Origin: Bacteroidaceae bacterium
GTDB taxonomy: Bacteria; Bacteroidota; Bacteroidia; Bacteroidales; Bacteroidaceae
Assembly: GCA_024401225.1 (NCBI GenBank)
Contig: JAKSLM010000010.1
Span: forward strand, 1-64,000
Direction: 5' to 3'
Length of the DNA stretch: 64,000 bases
Notes under the pieces: model-generated
What the model saw: only the letters and a program-made list of their open reading frames with translations
Told to the model about the DNA's origin: nothing
Database searches by the model: none
Translations under genes and position numbers: made by a program
In this document: positions 1-9,100 of the stretch, piece after piece
How positions within the stretch are numbered: position 1 is the first letter of the stretch
Layout: the number at the start of each line of letters is the position of its first letter

Positions 1-533
1 CAAGCGTTAGTATTTGAGTCGTCACCACCGATGATTACGAGAGCCTTGATGCCGAGTTCGCGGAGAATCTCGATACCCTTCTCAAACTGCTCTTCCTTCT
101 CAAGCTTAGTACGGCCCGAACCGATGATGTCGAAACCACCAGTGTTACGGTACTGATCCATGAGCTCAGGAGTGATCTCCATGTACTTGTGGTCTACGAG
201 ACCGCCAGGACCGAGGATGAAACCGTAGAGCTTGTTCTCTGGGTTGAGAGACTTAACACCATCAAAGAGACCTGAGATCACGTTGTGACCACCAGGAGCC
301 TGACCACCTGAGAGGATGATACCTACGTTGAATGCAGGAAGGTCTACCTTCTCGCCTGCCTCGAATGTGATAACAGGCATACCGTAAGTGTTAGGGAAGA
401 GAGCCTTGATTTCTTCCTGGTTACCTACTGACTGAGTTGCTGCGCCTTCAACAGCCTTTACTGGGCCCTGAAGTGCCTTAGGAAGCTTTGGCTGATAAGC
501 CGCACGAGCTACCTGAAGATTTGAAATTGCCAT
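1..533 (-). CDS. pfp: Pyrophosphate--fructose-6-phosphate 1-phosphotransferase, N-terminal part (gene runs off the left edge)
   Basis: This is the first ~177 codons of a PPi-dependent phosphofructokinase, which interconverts fructose-6-phosphate and fructose-1,6-bisphosphate in the cytoplasm using pyrophosphate. Translation from the ATG at 533 gives GGQAPGGHNVI at about residues 76-86, the substrate-loop signature of long PPi-PFKs. At the window edge it reads GGDDSNTN. The second Asp (GGDDS rather than GGDGS) is the family marker for pyrophosphate instead of ATP as phosphoryl donor. The gene lies 84 bp downstream of the KDPG aldolase on the same strand, so triose phosphate made there has a route to gluconeogenesis. 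The product name is secure. Its membership of one operon with the aldolase is inference. Confidence 0.92.
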   Translation of the reverse strand, partial: MAISNLQVARAAYQPKLPKALQGPVKAVEGAATQSVGNQEEIKALFPNTYGMPVITFEAGEKVDLPAFNVGIILSGGQAPGGHNVISGLFDGVKSLNPENKLYGFILGPGGLVDHKYMEITPELMDQYRNTGGFDIIGSGRTKLEKEEQFEKGIEILRELGIKALVIIGGDDSNTNA

Positions 534-617
534 TGGTTTGAATTTTATTTATAAGTTAATAATGTTATTTTTTCGAGGTATCGATATTTCGACATTTGGA
601 GGAATCGAGGAATCAAA

Positions 618-1286
618 TTATCCTCTGATTTCTGCAATGATGTCAAAACATTCTTTGCACTTGTCAGTCACATACTGCCAGTCCTGAGCCTTTACCTTGT
701 CGCCTGGGAAAAGCTTTGAGCCCATACCTACGCAGAATACGCCTGCCTTGAACCATGCCTTGAGGTTCTCTGCCTCTGGAGCAACACCACCTGTCACCAT
801 GATCTTCGACCATGGCATTGGAGCCATAAGTCCCTTCACGAGGTTTGGACCTACCACATCGCCTGGGAATACCTTTGTGAAGTCGCAGCCTACCTCCTGT
901 GCCTTGCCAATCTCGGATGGAGTGAGGCAACCTGGGCAGTAAGTCACACAACGGCGGTTGCACACTACAGCAACATCAGGGTTGAAGAGTGGACCTACCA
1001 CGAAGTTTGCGCCCATCTGGATGTACATTGCTGCTGTAGGAGCATCTACAACAGAACCGATACCGAGTGCAAGTTCTGGGCACTCTGCTGCTACATACTT
1101 TGAGAGTTCTGCAAACACTTCCTGTGCGAAGTCGCCACGGTTAGTGAACTCAAAAGCGCGGACACCACCTTCGTAGCATGCCTTTACGACCTTCTTTGCC
1201 ACTTCTGCGTCCTTATGATAGAATACTGGTACCATTGGTGCGGCAGCAATCTTTGCCATCACCTGAAATTTATCGAAACGAGCCAT
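618..1286 (-). CDS. eda: KDPG/KHG aldolase (2-dehydro-3-deoxy-phosphogluconate aldolase)
   Basis: A 222-residue class I aldolase that cleaves 2-keto-3-deoxy-6-phosphogluconate to pyruvate and glyceraldehyde-3-phosphate. The (beta/alpha)8 landmarks are visible: FEFTNRG at 45-51 with catalytic Glu46, VGPLFNP at 97-103, and TKVFPG at 137-142 with Schiff-base Lys138. The length matches the family. It lies downstream of KDG kinase on the same strand with a 200-bp repeat-bearing gap, and upstream of pfp. The pair kinase-aldolase completes the lower half of galacturonate/glucuronate breakdown, in line with the GH28 pectinase locus 30 kb away. No TAnnTTTG box was seen in the gap, so it may be read from the kinase promoter. 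Confidence 0.93.
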   Translation of the reverse strand: MARFDKFQVMAKIAAAPMVPVFYHKDAEVAKKVVKACYEGGVRAFEFTNRGDFAQEVFAELSKYVAAECPELALGIGSVVDAPTAAMYIQMGANFVVGPLFNPDVAVVCNRRCVTYCPGCLTPSEIGKAQEVGCDFTKVFPGDVVGPNLVKGLMAPMPWSKIMVTGGVAPEAENLKAWFKAGVFCVGMGSKLFPGDKVKAQDWQYVTDKCKECFDIIAEIRG

Positions 1287-1287
1287 A

Positions 1288-1486
1288 AGACCCCCTCCCC
1301 GCTCCCCCCAAAGGGGAAGAGTAGAATGTAAGTGGGGAGTTATTCTACTTTATAATTTTAAAACTTATTATCTTTTCTCAATATTGCACTCAATCACAAA
1401 ACACTTTTTTTGCAACCAAATGCGTGCCCCAAGTTTATCCTTGTATCTATTCCCTCCATTCAGGGAGGGGTTAGGAGTGGGTCTTT
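1288..1486. repeat. MITE-like intergenic element with G/C-rich inverted ends
   Basis: The 200-bp gap between eda and kdgK is bounded by two copies of the same G-rich motif in opposite orientation. The left end begins AAGACCCCCTCCCC; the right end reads GGGAGGGGTTAGGAGTGGG then TCTTT. Inside are an 8-bp inverted repeat (AGTAGAAT 1320-1327, ATTCTACT 1342-1349) and A/T-rich sequence. A third copy of the motif lies near 38588. Similar CTCC...GGGAGGGG..GGGAG strings are, from memory, common between genes in Bacteroidetes. No coding sequence is seen. Confidence 0.55.
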
Positions 1487-2509
1487 TTATCGCTGAACAC
1501 GACCATTAGCAGCACCACCAGCCAATGCTTCAACTTCCTCAACTGATACGAGGTTGAAGTCACCGTTGATTGTATGCTTCAAAGCTGAAGCTGCTACTGC
1601 AAACTCGAGAGCCTCGCCCTGAGTAGCCTTAGTCAGAAGACCATGGATGAGACCACCAGAGAATGAGTCGCCACCACCGATACGGTCAATGATAGGATTG
1701 ACATCATAACGCTTTGACTGGTAGAATTCCTTACCATCATAGATGAGAGCCTTCCAACCATTGTGTGTAGCAGAGAATGACTCACGGAGAGTAGATACCA
1801 CATACTCGAAACCGAACTCCTCCTTCATCTGCTTAAAGATGCCCTCATAGCCGGCAGCATTGGTCTCACCGCCTTCTACGTCTGCATCAGGCTTGAATCC
1901 GAGGCAGAGCTCTGCATCCTCTTCGTTACCGATACACACATCAACATATTGCATGAGCGGACGCATGATGCTGATAGCCTTCTCGCTTGTCCAGAGCTTC
2001 TTGCGGAAGTTGAGGTCGACCGAAATCTTCACTCCATGCTTCTTGGCACAGATACATGCCTGACGCAAGCACTCAGCACTCGCATCGCTGATGGCTGGAG
2101 TGATACCCGACCAGTGGAACCAGTCAGCCCCCTCAAACACCTTGTCGAAATCCCAGTCAGATGGCTGAGCCTCTGCAATGGCAGAATGAGCACGGTCATA
2201 GATCACCTTTGAAGGACGCATCGAAGCACCAGTCTCTGCATAGTACAAACCTACTCGATCACCGCCACGAGCGATGAACTCTGTGCTTACACCATAGCGA
2301 CGCATAGCGTTGACAGCTATCTGACCTATTTCGTGCTTTGGAAGCTTTGATACAAAGTAACAGTCGTGTCCATAGTTAGCACAGCTTATTGCCACATTTG
2401 CTTCACCACCACCTGGGATGATGCGGAAACTCTCCGACTGTATGAAACGATCATTTCCTTCTGGAGAAAGGCGAAGCATGATTTCGCCCATTGTAACGAT
2501 TTTTGCCAT
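1487..2509 (-). CDS. kdgK: 2-dehydro-3-deoxygluconokinase (KDG kinase), PfkB family
   Basis: A 340-residue ribokinase/PfkB-family sugar kinase predicted to phosphorylate KDG to KDPG, the substrate of the neighbouring aldolase. The N-terminal strand MAKIVTMGEIMLRLSPEG and the GGGEANVA loop are typical. The C-terminal PfkB signature reads GGGDSFSGG, with catalytic base Asp281. I chose the ATG at 2509: the reading frame stays open to 2614, but the extra residues lie upstream of and across a promoter box and look unlike protein. The KDG assignment rests on family resemblance plus linkage to eda; a related 2-keto acid or hexose substrate cannot be excluded from sequence alone. Confidence 0.88.
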   Translation of the reverse strand: MAKIVTMGEIMLRLSPEGNDRFIQSESFRIIPGGGEANVAISCANYGHDCYFVSKLPKHEIGQIAVNAMRRYGVSTEFIARGGDRVGLYYAETGASMRPSKVIYDRAHSAIAEAQPSDWDFDKVFEGADWFHWSGITPAISDASAECLRQACICAKKHGVKISVDLNFRKKLWTSEKAISIMRPLMQYVDVCIGNEEDAELCLGFKPDADVEGGETNAAGYEGIFKQMKEEFGFEYVVSTLRESFSATHNGWKALIYDGKEFYQSKRYDVNPIIDRIGGGDSFSGGLIHGLLTKATQGEALEFAVAASALKHTINGDFNLVSVEEVEALAGGAANGRVQR

Positions 2510-2611
2510 AAAAAATAGATATGATTTGGTAATATAGTGATCACCGTGAAAAATATATATTTGTACACTCTTAGGCAGAGATGTTCTACGAACACCCTGC
2601 ATTTTATTCTG

Positions 2612-2619
2612 CAAATATA
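2612..2619 (-). promoter_or_regulatory. -7 promoter box of kdgK
   Basis: The minus strand reads TATATTTG, matching the Bacteroidetes -7 consensus TAnnTTTG, about 100 bp upstream of the chosen kdgK start. A weak -33 candidate (CTTG) lies at 2637-2640. It shares the gap with the divergent regulator promoter, so one operator could serve both genes. Confidence 0.6.
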
Positions 2620-2725
2620 ATTATTTTTTTGTGTACAAGCATCGTTTTTCGGAACAAATATACAAAAAACAATGATTATTGATATTTTTTGAGCAAATAA
2701 TTACTTCGAAATGAAAAATAATAAT

Positions 2726-2733
2726 TAAATTTG
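2726..2733 (+). promoter_or_regulatory. -7 promoter box of the LacI-family regulator
   Basis: TAAATTTG fits TAnnTTTG and lies about 135 bp upstream of the chosen start. No clear TTTG is found 19-21 bp upstream. The surrounding 2620-2780 region is A/T-rich and holds no gene. Confidence 0.5.
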
Positions 2734-2866
2734 CAATCGTTTAGAACGACAGATATATTCCGAATTATTCGATTTAGCTAGGCACTTGGCTGTTCTGGCT
2801 TTTATGTCTGTCTGCATACAATTGAAAAATAAGTATTGTTTTAAGGTCATTTACCCAAGTTTATCC

Positions 2867-3940
2867 ATGGAGATTGAACCATCCAAGATTCGCATTAAGG
2901 ATATCGCAGAACAGGCAGGCGTATCGGTAGGAACTGTCGACCGCGTGCTTCACGGACGCACCAATGTATCAGCCCTCAGCATGGAGAAAGTGCAGAAGGT
3001 GCTCGATGCCATCAACTACGTGCCAAACCACTATGCCAGCGCCCTTGCAAGCAACAAGGTCCACGACTTCGCAGCCATACTTCCTCTCCATGAGGAGGAC
3101 AGCTACTGGGCACGCGTGGAGCATGGACTGATAGAAGGCACCAAGCGTTTCAATGACTTTAAGATTTCGTTCAAGATCTATCACTACGATCCATTCAGCG
3201 ACGAGTCGTTCAAGGTGGAGAGCAGCAAGGTCATCGATAGCCAGCCTGATGTGCTCATCATCGGTCCTGTGTTCAACTTCAATCTCATGAAGAACTTTGT
3301 CGACCGACTCGACAAGGAGGAGATACCATACGCCCTACTCGACTCCAACTGGGAGGAGTTCAACCCAGTCACCTTCTACGGTCAGGATTCGCATGCCAGC
3401 GGTGCCTTTGCAGGCCGTATCATCAGCATGGCGATGAATAAGGAGGAGAAGAAGATTGCCATCTTCAAGGTGCTCGGCGAAGGTCGCGTAGCATCGCGCC
3501 AGCAGATGGACCGCGAACTTGGCTTCCGCAAGTACATGCAGGAGCATCTGCCACAATGTGAGATTGTTGATGTCAACCTTTATGCTTACGATAAGGACGG
3601 AGTAAAGGAGATTCTCAATAAGTTCTTCGCTGAGAATCCTGATATCATCACAGGCCTCTCGTTCAACTCAAGCATACACATCATCTGCAATTTCCTTCGC
3701 AACGAGAAGCCAGACCATAAGCACGTCACCCTACTCGGCTATGATGCCATCAATACCAATGTGGAATGTATAAAGAATGGTTCGTGCGAATTCCTCATCG
3801 GTCAGCATCCTCACGACCAGGGACTCAATTGTTTCCGTGCCATGTTCAATGCTTGCGTATTGCACATTAAGCAGCGCAAGAATCATTATGTAAGTATCGA
3901 ACTGCTCACCAAGGAAAACATTGATTATTACAAAGACTAA
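2867..3940 (+). CDS. LacI-family transcriptional regulator with sugar-binding domain
   Basis: A 357-residue regulator. Residues 8-30 form the LacI helix-turn-helix (IRIKDIAEQAGVSVGTVDR). The rest is a periplasmic-binding-protein-like effector domain with family landmarks such as PDVLIIGPVF and ITGLSFNSSIH. The frame is open from 2786, but the methionine at 2867 directly precedes the helix-turn-helix and is preferred. It is divergent from kdgK-eda with about 350 bp between start codons, the usual arrangement for a local regulator. By inference it senses a uronate-pathway sugar or KDG(P) and controls kdgK-eda. The GH28 locus could also be a target, but no shared operator was identified by eye. 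Confidence 0.88.
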   Translation: MEIEPSKIRIKDIAEQAGVSVGTVDRVLHGRTNVSALSMEKVQKVLDAINYVPNHYASALASNKVHDFAAILPLHEEDSYWARVEHGLIEGTKRFNDFKISFKIYHYDPFSDESFKVESSKVIDSQPDVLIIGPVFNFNLMKNFVDRLDKEEIPYALLDSNWEEFNPVTFYGQDSHASGAFAGRIISMAMNKEEKKIAIFKVLGEGRVASRQQMDRELGFRKYMQEHLPQCEIVDVNLYAYDKDGVKEILNKFFAENPDIITGLSFNSSIHIICNFLRNEKPDHKHVTLLGYDAINTNVECIKNGSCEFLIGQHPHDQGLNCFRAMFNACVLHIKQRKNHYVSIELLTKENIDYYKD

Positions 3941-3959
3941 AGGGCGTTCAAAAACACAA

Positions 3960-4036
3960 AAACATCCAAAGAGGAAGAAGATAGTACAAGAGATTTTAGA
4001 CGTTTCTCATTCTATCTTCTTTTTCTTTGGATGTTT
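3960..4036. terminator. Bidirectional terminator between the LacI regulator and nrdG
   Basis: Arms at 3960-3984 and 4012-4036 are complementary over 25 bp, with two G-U wobbles as the only departures and a 27-nt loop. It sits between convergent genes, 20 bp after the regulator stop. One of the strongest hairpins in the window. Confidence 0.8.
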
Positions 4037-4069
4037 ATTATTTGGATGCTTTATATTTGAGCAAACAAC

Positions 4070-4561
4070 CTAATACTCCTCCATCAAGCACAGAGTGCCT
4101 GTAGCGAGTGACTTTTGCACGTCAATGATGCGCTGATTGCCCGATCCACGAAACCTCAGGCTTATGTCGCGTTGAGCAAGGATGAATGGGCTATCCACCA
4201 ACACATCGATCGACTGAAGCAGGGACTGAAAACGAGGTTCCTTCACCAGTTGTTCCCATCGATAACCCGTGTAGCACCAGATGTTGTTCTTGCGCAGACG
4301 CAGTTTGATGGACTTTGCAAGCTGAGCTACCTCCTCCGCCTGGAAGAAAGGGTCGCCACCGGTGAAGGTCACATTAAAACGATTGTAATTCAGCACTTCC
4401 ACTATCTCATCAATGCCCATGGGCTTACCTTCTGCCACATCCCACGACTGCGGATTGTGGCATCCCTCACATCGATGCGTACAACCAGCAAAGTAGATGG
4501 ACGACCGGAGTCCGGGTCCATCTACTGTTGTGCCATGTATAATCTTAAGTACTGATAACAT
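4070..4561 (-). CDS. nrdG: Anaerobic ribonucleotide reductase activating protein (radical SAM)
   Basis: A 163-residue radical-SAM activase that installs the glycyl radical on NrdD using S-adenosylmethionine and a 4Fe-4S cluster. The cluster motif CX3CX2C is C27, C31 and C34 in AGCTHRCEGCHNP; the SAM-binding stretch FTGGDPFFQ follows. Short length is normal for NrdG. It lies 82 bp downstream of nrdD on the same strand, as expected for a co-transcribed pair. It ends at a strong bidirectional hairpin. Confidence 0.95.
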   Translation of the reverse strand: MLSVLKIIHGTTVDGPGLRSSIYFAGCTHRCEGCHNPQSWDVAEGKPMGIDEIVEVLNYNRFNVTFTGGDPFFQAEEVAQLAKSIKLRLRKNNIWCYTGYRWEQLVKEPRFQSLLQSIDVLVDSPFILAQRDISLRFRGSGNQRIIDVQKSLATGTLCLMEEY

Positions 4562-4617
4562 CTTGAGTTAATAAGCTTCACAAGTTATGCTTATAGGTGA
4601 AAAGTGCAGAACCTACT

Positions 4618-4645
4618 TATAACTTATAATTTATAACTTCTAACT
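4618..4645. repeat. Heptad tandem repeat between nrdD and nrdG
   Basis: Four 7-bp units (TTATAAC, TTATAAT, TTATAAC, TTCTAAC) abut the nrdD stop codon. It belongs to the class of short 7- or 8-bp tandem repeats seen at several gene junctions here. Confidence 0.6.
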
Positions 4646-6851
4646 ACTTATGCACCACGCGGTCGTGAAGCTCTGCAAGCTTTCCGCTATTCCATCGCTC
4701 GGTAGTACCTACGAGGTAGCCTGTGATGCGCTGGAGAGTGTCGATATTAGTGCTGCCGCACTTAGGACATTCAGTCAGGCCTTCAGTAGCATCCTCATAT
4801 CCGCAATGCATGCAGCGGTTGCGGTTGTGGTTCACCGATCCGTAGCCGATGTTGTACTCATCCATGAGGTCCACGATGTCCATGATAGCCTCAGGGTTGT
4901 GGGTAGCATCACCATCGATCTCTACGTAGAAGATGTGTCCGCCTCGAGTCAAGTCGTGGTAAGGAGCCTCGATCTCAGCCTTGTGGCGTGGAGAGCAATG
5001 GTAGTACACAGGTACGTGGTTAGAGTTGGTATAGTAGTCCTTGTCTGTCACTCCTGGGATGAGGCCGAACTTCTTCTTGTCAAACTTTGTGAAGCGTCCT
5101 GACAATCCTTCTGCAGGAGTAGCAAGGATAGAATAGTTGTGCTGATACTTCTCAGAGAATCGGTTGGCAGCATCGCGCATGTAAGTCACGATGCGAAGAC
5201 CAAGTTCCTGAGCCTCCTCACTTTCTCCATGGTGCTTGCCGATGAGGGCGATGAGACATTCTGCCAGTCCGATGAATCCGATACCGAGCGTACCCTGGTT
5301 GATTACACCCTCGATGGTGTCGTTCTCGTCAAGCTTGTCTGCACCAATCCAGAGCTTCGACATCACGAGCTGGAACTGCTTTGCCAATGCTGTCTTCTGG
5401 AACTGGAAGCGATCGTTGAGCTGCTTAGCTGTTGTGCCGAGCAACTTATCGAGCTTAGCGAAGAAGGCATCGATACGCAACTGCTTGTCCTCGATGTCCA
5501 TACACTCGATGGCGAGGCGCACGATGTTGATTGTCGAGAATGAGAGGTTACCTCGGCCTATGCTGGTCTTCTCACCAAATCGGTTCTCAAACACACGCGT
5601 ACGGCATCCCATTGTAGCAATCTCGTACTTGTATCGCTCAGGATCATTGATGTCCCACTTTTCGTGGTAGTTGTAAGGTGCGTCGAGGTTGACGAAGTTA
5701 GGGAAGAATCGGCGTGCTGTCACCTTGCATGCCAATGTGTAGAGGTCGTAGTTTGGATCCTCTGGCAGATAGCTGATGCCGCGCTTCTTCTTCCATATCT
5801 GGATTGGGAAGATAGCAGTAGCACCGTTGCCCACACCTTCGTATGTAGAGTTGAGAAGCTCACGGATGATGCATCGACCCTCAGCACTGGTGTCGGTACC
5901 GTAATTGATTGATGAGAATACGACCTGGTTACCACCACGCGAGTGGATGGTGTTCATATTGTGGATGAACGCCTCCATGGCCTGGTGTACGCGTCCCACT
6001 GTGCGGTTGATGGCGTGGTGGAGCACACGGTCGCGGCCCTTGAAGTTGTCGAGCTCAGCCACAGTATAGTCTTTGATCTGAGCATTGTAGAGATCGCTAT
6101 AGTCCTCACCGTTCAACTGCTCAAGGTATTTGATCTCCTCTATAAACGAAGAACGTACATAAGGAGCCATATAGAAGTCGAACGCAGGGATAGCCTGGCC
6201 TCCGTGCATCTCGTTCTGTGCTGTCTCAAGACTGATACAAGCTATCACGCTGGCAGTCTCGATGCGCTTGGCTGGACGGCTTTCGCCATGTCCTGCCATG
6301 AATCCCCACTTCAATATATTGTCGAGTGGATGCTGCACGCAGGTAAGAGACTTTGTTGGGTAGTAGTCCTTATCGTGCACGTGGAGGTAGTTGTTCTTCA
6401 CCGCCTCACGGCTCTCTGGCGAGAGCAGGTAGTCATCAACGAAAGGCTTTGTACTCTCGCTTGCGAACTTCATCATCATGCCGGCAGGGCTGTCAGCATT
6501 CATATTGGCATTCTCGCGAGTCACATCTGTGTTCTTTGCCTCGATGATCTCAAGGAACACCTGACGTGTCTTAGCACGACGAGCGATGCTACGCTGGTCG
6601 CGGTAAGCGATGTACTTCTTGGCAACTTCCTTTCGAGGCGACTTCATCAGTTCCATTTCCACACGGTCCTGGATAGCCTCTACATCCATCTGCTCTTTAC
6701 CTTGTATTGTAATCTTGTCGACAATGCGTTCGATGAGCGACTCATCTTCGCCCTTGTCGGTGGCAAGCATAGCCTTACGGATGGCAGCCTTGATCTTCTC
6801 CTCGTTGTAACCAACGATTCGGCCATCGCGCTTCTTTACAGTCTGTATCAT
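4644..6851 (-). CDS. nrdD: Anaerobic (class III) ribonucleoside-triphosphate reductase
   Basis: A 735-residue glycyl-radical enzyme that reduces ribonucleoside triphosphates to deoxy forms under anoxia. An N-terminal ATP-cone (about residues 1-95, opening MIQTVKKRDGRIVGYNEEKI) gives allosteric activity control. Near the C-terminus a zinc site is formed by C680, C683, C695 and C698, followed by the glycyl-radical loop RITGYLV with Gly711 as the radical residue. Length and domain order are complete. It is transcribed with nrdG from a clear promoter at 6976. No aerobic RNR is present in the window. Confidence 0.96.
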   Translation of the reverse strand: MIQTVKKRDGRIVGYNEEKIKAAIRKAMLATDKGEDESLIERIVDKITIQGKEQMDVEAIQDRVEMELMKSPRKEVAKKYIAYRDQRSIARRAKTRQVFLEIIEAKNTDVTRENANMNADSPAGMMMKFASESTKPFVDDYLLSPESREAVKNNYLHVHDKDYYPTKSLTCVQHPLDNILKWGFMAGHGESRPAKRIETASVIACISLETAQNEMHGGQAIPAFDFYMAPYVRSSFIEEIKYLEQLNGEDYSDLYNAQIKDYTVAELDNFKGRDRVLHHAINRTVGRVHQAMEAFIHNMNTIHSRGGNQVVFSSINYGTDTSAEGRCIIRELLNSTYEGVGNGATAIFPIQIWKKKRGISYLPEDPNYDLYTLACKVTARRFFPNFVNLDAPYNYHEKWDINDPERYKYEIATMGCRTRVFENRFGEKTSIGRGNLSFSTINIVRLAIECMDIEDKQLRIDAFFAKLDKLLGTTAKQLNDRFQFQKTALAKQFQLVMSKLWIGADKLDENDTIEGVINQGTLGIGFIGLAECLIALIGKHHGESEEAQELGLRIVTYMRDAANRFSEKYQHNYSILATPAEGLSGRFTKFDKKKFGLIPGVTDKDYYTNSNHVPVYYHCSPRHKAEIEAPYHDLTRGGHIFYVEIDGDATHNPEAIMDIVDLMDEYNIGYGSVNHNRNRCMHCGYEDATEGLTECPKCGSTNIDTLQRITGYLVGTTERWNSGKLAELHDRVVHK

Positions 6852-6975
6852 TTCTTTTTGGGGACGGATTGAATTTTAGGTGGGGTTAGTGTAATGATTT
6901 GATTATTAGTGCTTGTATATACGAGTTAGAATCATATATATAAAATGTGAGAAAACCTTAATGCGATTTCTGCTG

Positions 6976-7007
6976 CAAAGATAAAAATGTTTTATGAATT
7001 ACACAAC
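6976..7007 (-). promoter_or_regulatory. Promoter of nrdD-nrdG
   Basis: The minus strand has TATCTTTG at 6976-6983 and a TTG-core -33 (GTTG at 7004-7007) 20 bp upstream. The 350-bp gap 6852-7202 is otherwise A/T-rich. It holds the lepA terminator at its far end and no gene. Confidence 0.6.
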
Positions 7008-7144
7008 TTTTTTTGCAACTTTTTTTCATACAAAAATCACGTTTTGGAAAACTTTTTCATCAACACAATTTTCTATCTGCTTACATATCTGCAACATAAG
7101 TATTAAAAACGGAAAACTTTTTATTTTTAGAGCACATCCAAAAG

Positions 7145-7176
7145 CAAAAAAAAGTTCGCCCCCATCAGGACGAACT
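7145..7176 (-). terminator. Intrinsic terminator of lepA
   Basis: On the minus strand AGTTCG pairs with CGAACT (7153-7176, G/C-rich apical part) and is followed directly by eight T residues. It lies 27 bp past the lepA stop. Confidence 0.8.
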
Positions 7177-7202
7177 CTCATATATTGCTAATAATCAGCA
7201 CA

Positions 7203-9011
7203 TCAATCATCATCAAGCTTGAGGACGGCAAGGAATGCCTTCTGAGGCACCTGCACGTTACCTATCTGCTTCATGCGCTTCTTGCCTCGCTTCTGCTTCT
7301 CGAGGAGCTTGCGCTTACGCGACACGTCACCTCCGTAACACTTAGCAAGGACATCCTTGCGCACCTGCTTTACCGTTTCGCGAGCCACAATCTTACCACC
7401 TATCGCAGCCTGGATAGCGATGTCGAACTGCTGGCGAGGGAGGAGATCCTTGAGGCGTTCGCACATACGGCGACCGAGGTTGACGGCATTATCCACATGA
7501 GTGAGTGTAGAGAGGGCATCGACTGGTTCGCCATTGAGGAGGATATCAAGCTTTACGAGCTTGCTGGCACGGAAACCTGCCTGTTGATAGTCGAACGATG
7601 CATAGCCACGCGATATGCTCTTGAGCTTATCGTAGAAGTCGATGACTATCTCGCCGAGAGGCATGAGAAACTCGATCTCCACGCGGTTGCCGGCTATGAA
7701 GTCCTGCTTGACAAGTTCACCTCGCTTGCCAAGACAAAGCGTCATGATAGGACCGATGTAGCTGGCTGTAGTGATGACGGTAGCACGGATATATGGTTCC
7801 TCAACGTGGTCGATGAGCGTTGGGTCAGGCATACCACTTGGGTTATGAACTTCCTGACATTCGCCATGCTTGTCGTAGATGAGGTACGATACGTTAGGCA
7901 CGGTAGTAATGACATCCATGTTGAACTCTCGATCGAGGCGTTCCTGCACGATTTCCATGTGGAGCAAACCAAGGAATCCGCATCGGAATCCGAAGCCAAG
8001 GGCTGCCGACGATTCATGCATGAACGTGAGTGATGCGTCGTTGAGCTGAAGCTTCTCGAGCGATGTGCGAAGGTTCTCATAGTCCTCGGTCTCGATTGGA
8101 TAGATACCAGCGAAGACCATCGGCTTCACTTCCTGGAAACCTTCGATAGGTGTGGTGCTGGCACCAGTTACTGTGGTGATGGTATCGCCCACCTTTACTT
8201 CGGTGGCATTCTTGATACCGGTTACGATGTAGCCTACATCGCCTGTACGGAGTTCCTTCTTAGGCACCATGTCCATCTTGAGGACACCGATTTCCTCGGC
8301 AAGGTATTCCTTCTTGGTGGCAATGAAGCGCACCTTCTCGCCTGGATGCATGACACCGTTTACTATCTTGAAGTAAGCTATGATGCCTCGGTAGGAATTG
8401 AATACAGAGTCGAAGATGAGAGCCTGAAGCGGCGCTTCCTCCTCGCCTACTGGATGTGGCACGCGCTCCACTACAGCACGGAGTATATCATCGACACCTT
8501 CGCCTGTCTTTCCGCTGGCGTAGATGATGTCGTCGATGTCGCAGCCTATGAGGTCTACAATCTCGTCTGCCACCTCTTCTGGCATGGCATTAGGCATGTC
8601 AATCTTGTTGATGACTGGTATGATCTCAAGGTCGTGGTCGATGGCCATGTAGAGGTTGGAGATGGTCTGCGCCTGAACGCCCTGGGTAGCATCGACTACG
8701 AGGAGTGCGCCTTCGCATGCTGCGATGCTTCGCGACACCTCGTACGAGAAGTCAACATGTCCCGGAGTGTCGATGAGGTTGAGGGTGAACTTTTGGTTGC
8801 GATACTCTTCCTGATCCCCATCATAGAGATAGTCCATCTGTATGGCATGACTCTTGATGGTGATGCCTCGTTCCTGTTCAAGATCCATGTCGTCGAGCAT
8901 CTGGCCCTGCGTGATCTTGATGGTATTGGTCTTTTCAAGCAGTCGGTCGGCAAGGGTTGACTTACCGTGATCGATGTGCGCTATGATACAAAAATTTCTT
9001 ATATTCTTCAT
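7203..9011 (-). CDS. lepA: Elongation factor 4 (LepA), translational GTPase
   Basis: A 602-residue ribosome-associated GTPase that binds stalled or mis-translocated ribosomes. The P-loop AHIDHGKST spans residues 11-19, switch II contains DTPGHVDF, and the guanine-specificity motif NKID is present. The C-terminal LepA-specific domain with KQDFIAGN and the basic tail [18 protein letters not shown] is complete. Length is typical. It is read as a single gene between its own promoter at 9031 and terminator at 7145. Confidence 0.97.
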   Translation of the reverse strand: MKNIRNFCIIAHIDHGKSTLADRLLEKTNTIKITQGQMLDDMDLEQERGITIKSHAIQMDYLYDGDQEEYRNQKFTLNLIDTPGHVDFSYEVSRSIAACEGALLVVDATQGVQAQTISNLYMAIDHDLEIIPVINKIDMPNAMPEEVADEIVDLIGCDIDDIIYASGKTGEGVDDILRAVVERVPHPVGEEEAPLQALIFDSVFNSYRGIIAYFKIVNGVMHPGEKVRFIATKKEYLAEEIGVLKMDMVPKKELRTGDVGYIVTGIKNATEVKVGDTITTVTGASTTPIEGFQEVKPMVFAGIYPIETEDYENLRTSLEKLQLNDASLTFMHESSAALGFGFRCGFLGLLHMEIVQERLDREFNMDVITTVPNVSYLIYDKHGECQEVHNPSGMPDPTLIDHVEEPYIRATVITTASYIGPIMTLCLGKRGELVKQDFIAGNRVEIEFLMPLGEIVIDFYDKLKSISRGYASFDYQQAGFRASKLVKLDILLNGEPVDALSTLTHVDNAVNLGRRMCERLKDLLPRQQFDIAIQAAIGGKIVARETVKQVRKDVLAKCYGGDVSRKRKLLEKQKRGKKRMKQIGNVQVPQKAFLAVLKLDDD

Positions 9012-9030
9012 TCAAAATCGATTTTGGCTG

Positions 9031-9061
9031 CAAAGATACAAAAAAAAATGCGCCACTCAAA
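9031..9061 (-). promoter_or_regulatory. Promoter of lepA, overlapping the upstream terminator
   Basis: The minus strand has TATCTTTG at 9031-9038 and TTTG at 9058-9061, 19 bp apart. The -33 TTTG falls in the loop of the hairpin that ends the upstream winged-helix gene. Confidence 0.75.
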
Positions 9062-9074
9062 GAGAGTAGCACAT
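9039..9074 (-). terminator. Terminator of the winged-helix gene
   Basis: Arms 9048-9058 and 9064-9074 pair at 9 of 11 positions around a 5-nt loop. On the minus strand the stem is followed by a run of T residues (complement of 9039-9047). It lies 27 bp past the stop codon. Confidence 0.65.
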
Positions 9075-9100
9075 TTTTATATCGTAAAAGGATAAATAAA

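Noticed and set aside
2510-2614. N-terminal extension of KDG kinase
   Set aside because: The extra residues cross the -7 box and intergenic A/T-rich DNA, and family members start at MAKIVTMGE-type sequence.
5943-6872. A 309-codon frame opposite nrdD
   Set aside because: It is the antisense shadow of a highly conserved gene; composition reflects the complementary strand only.
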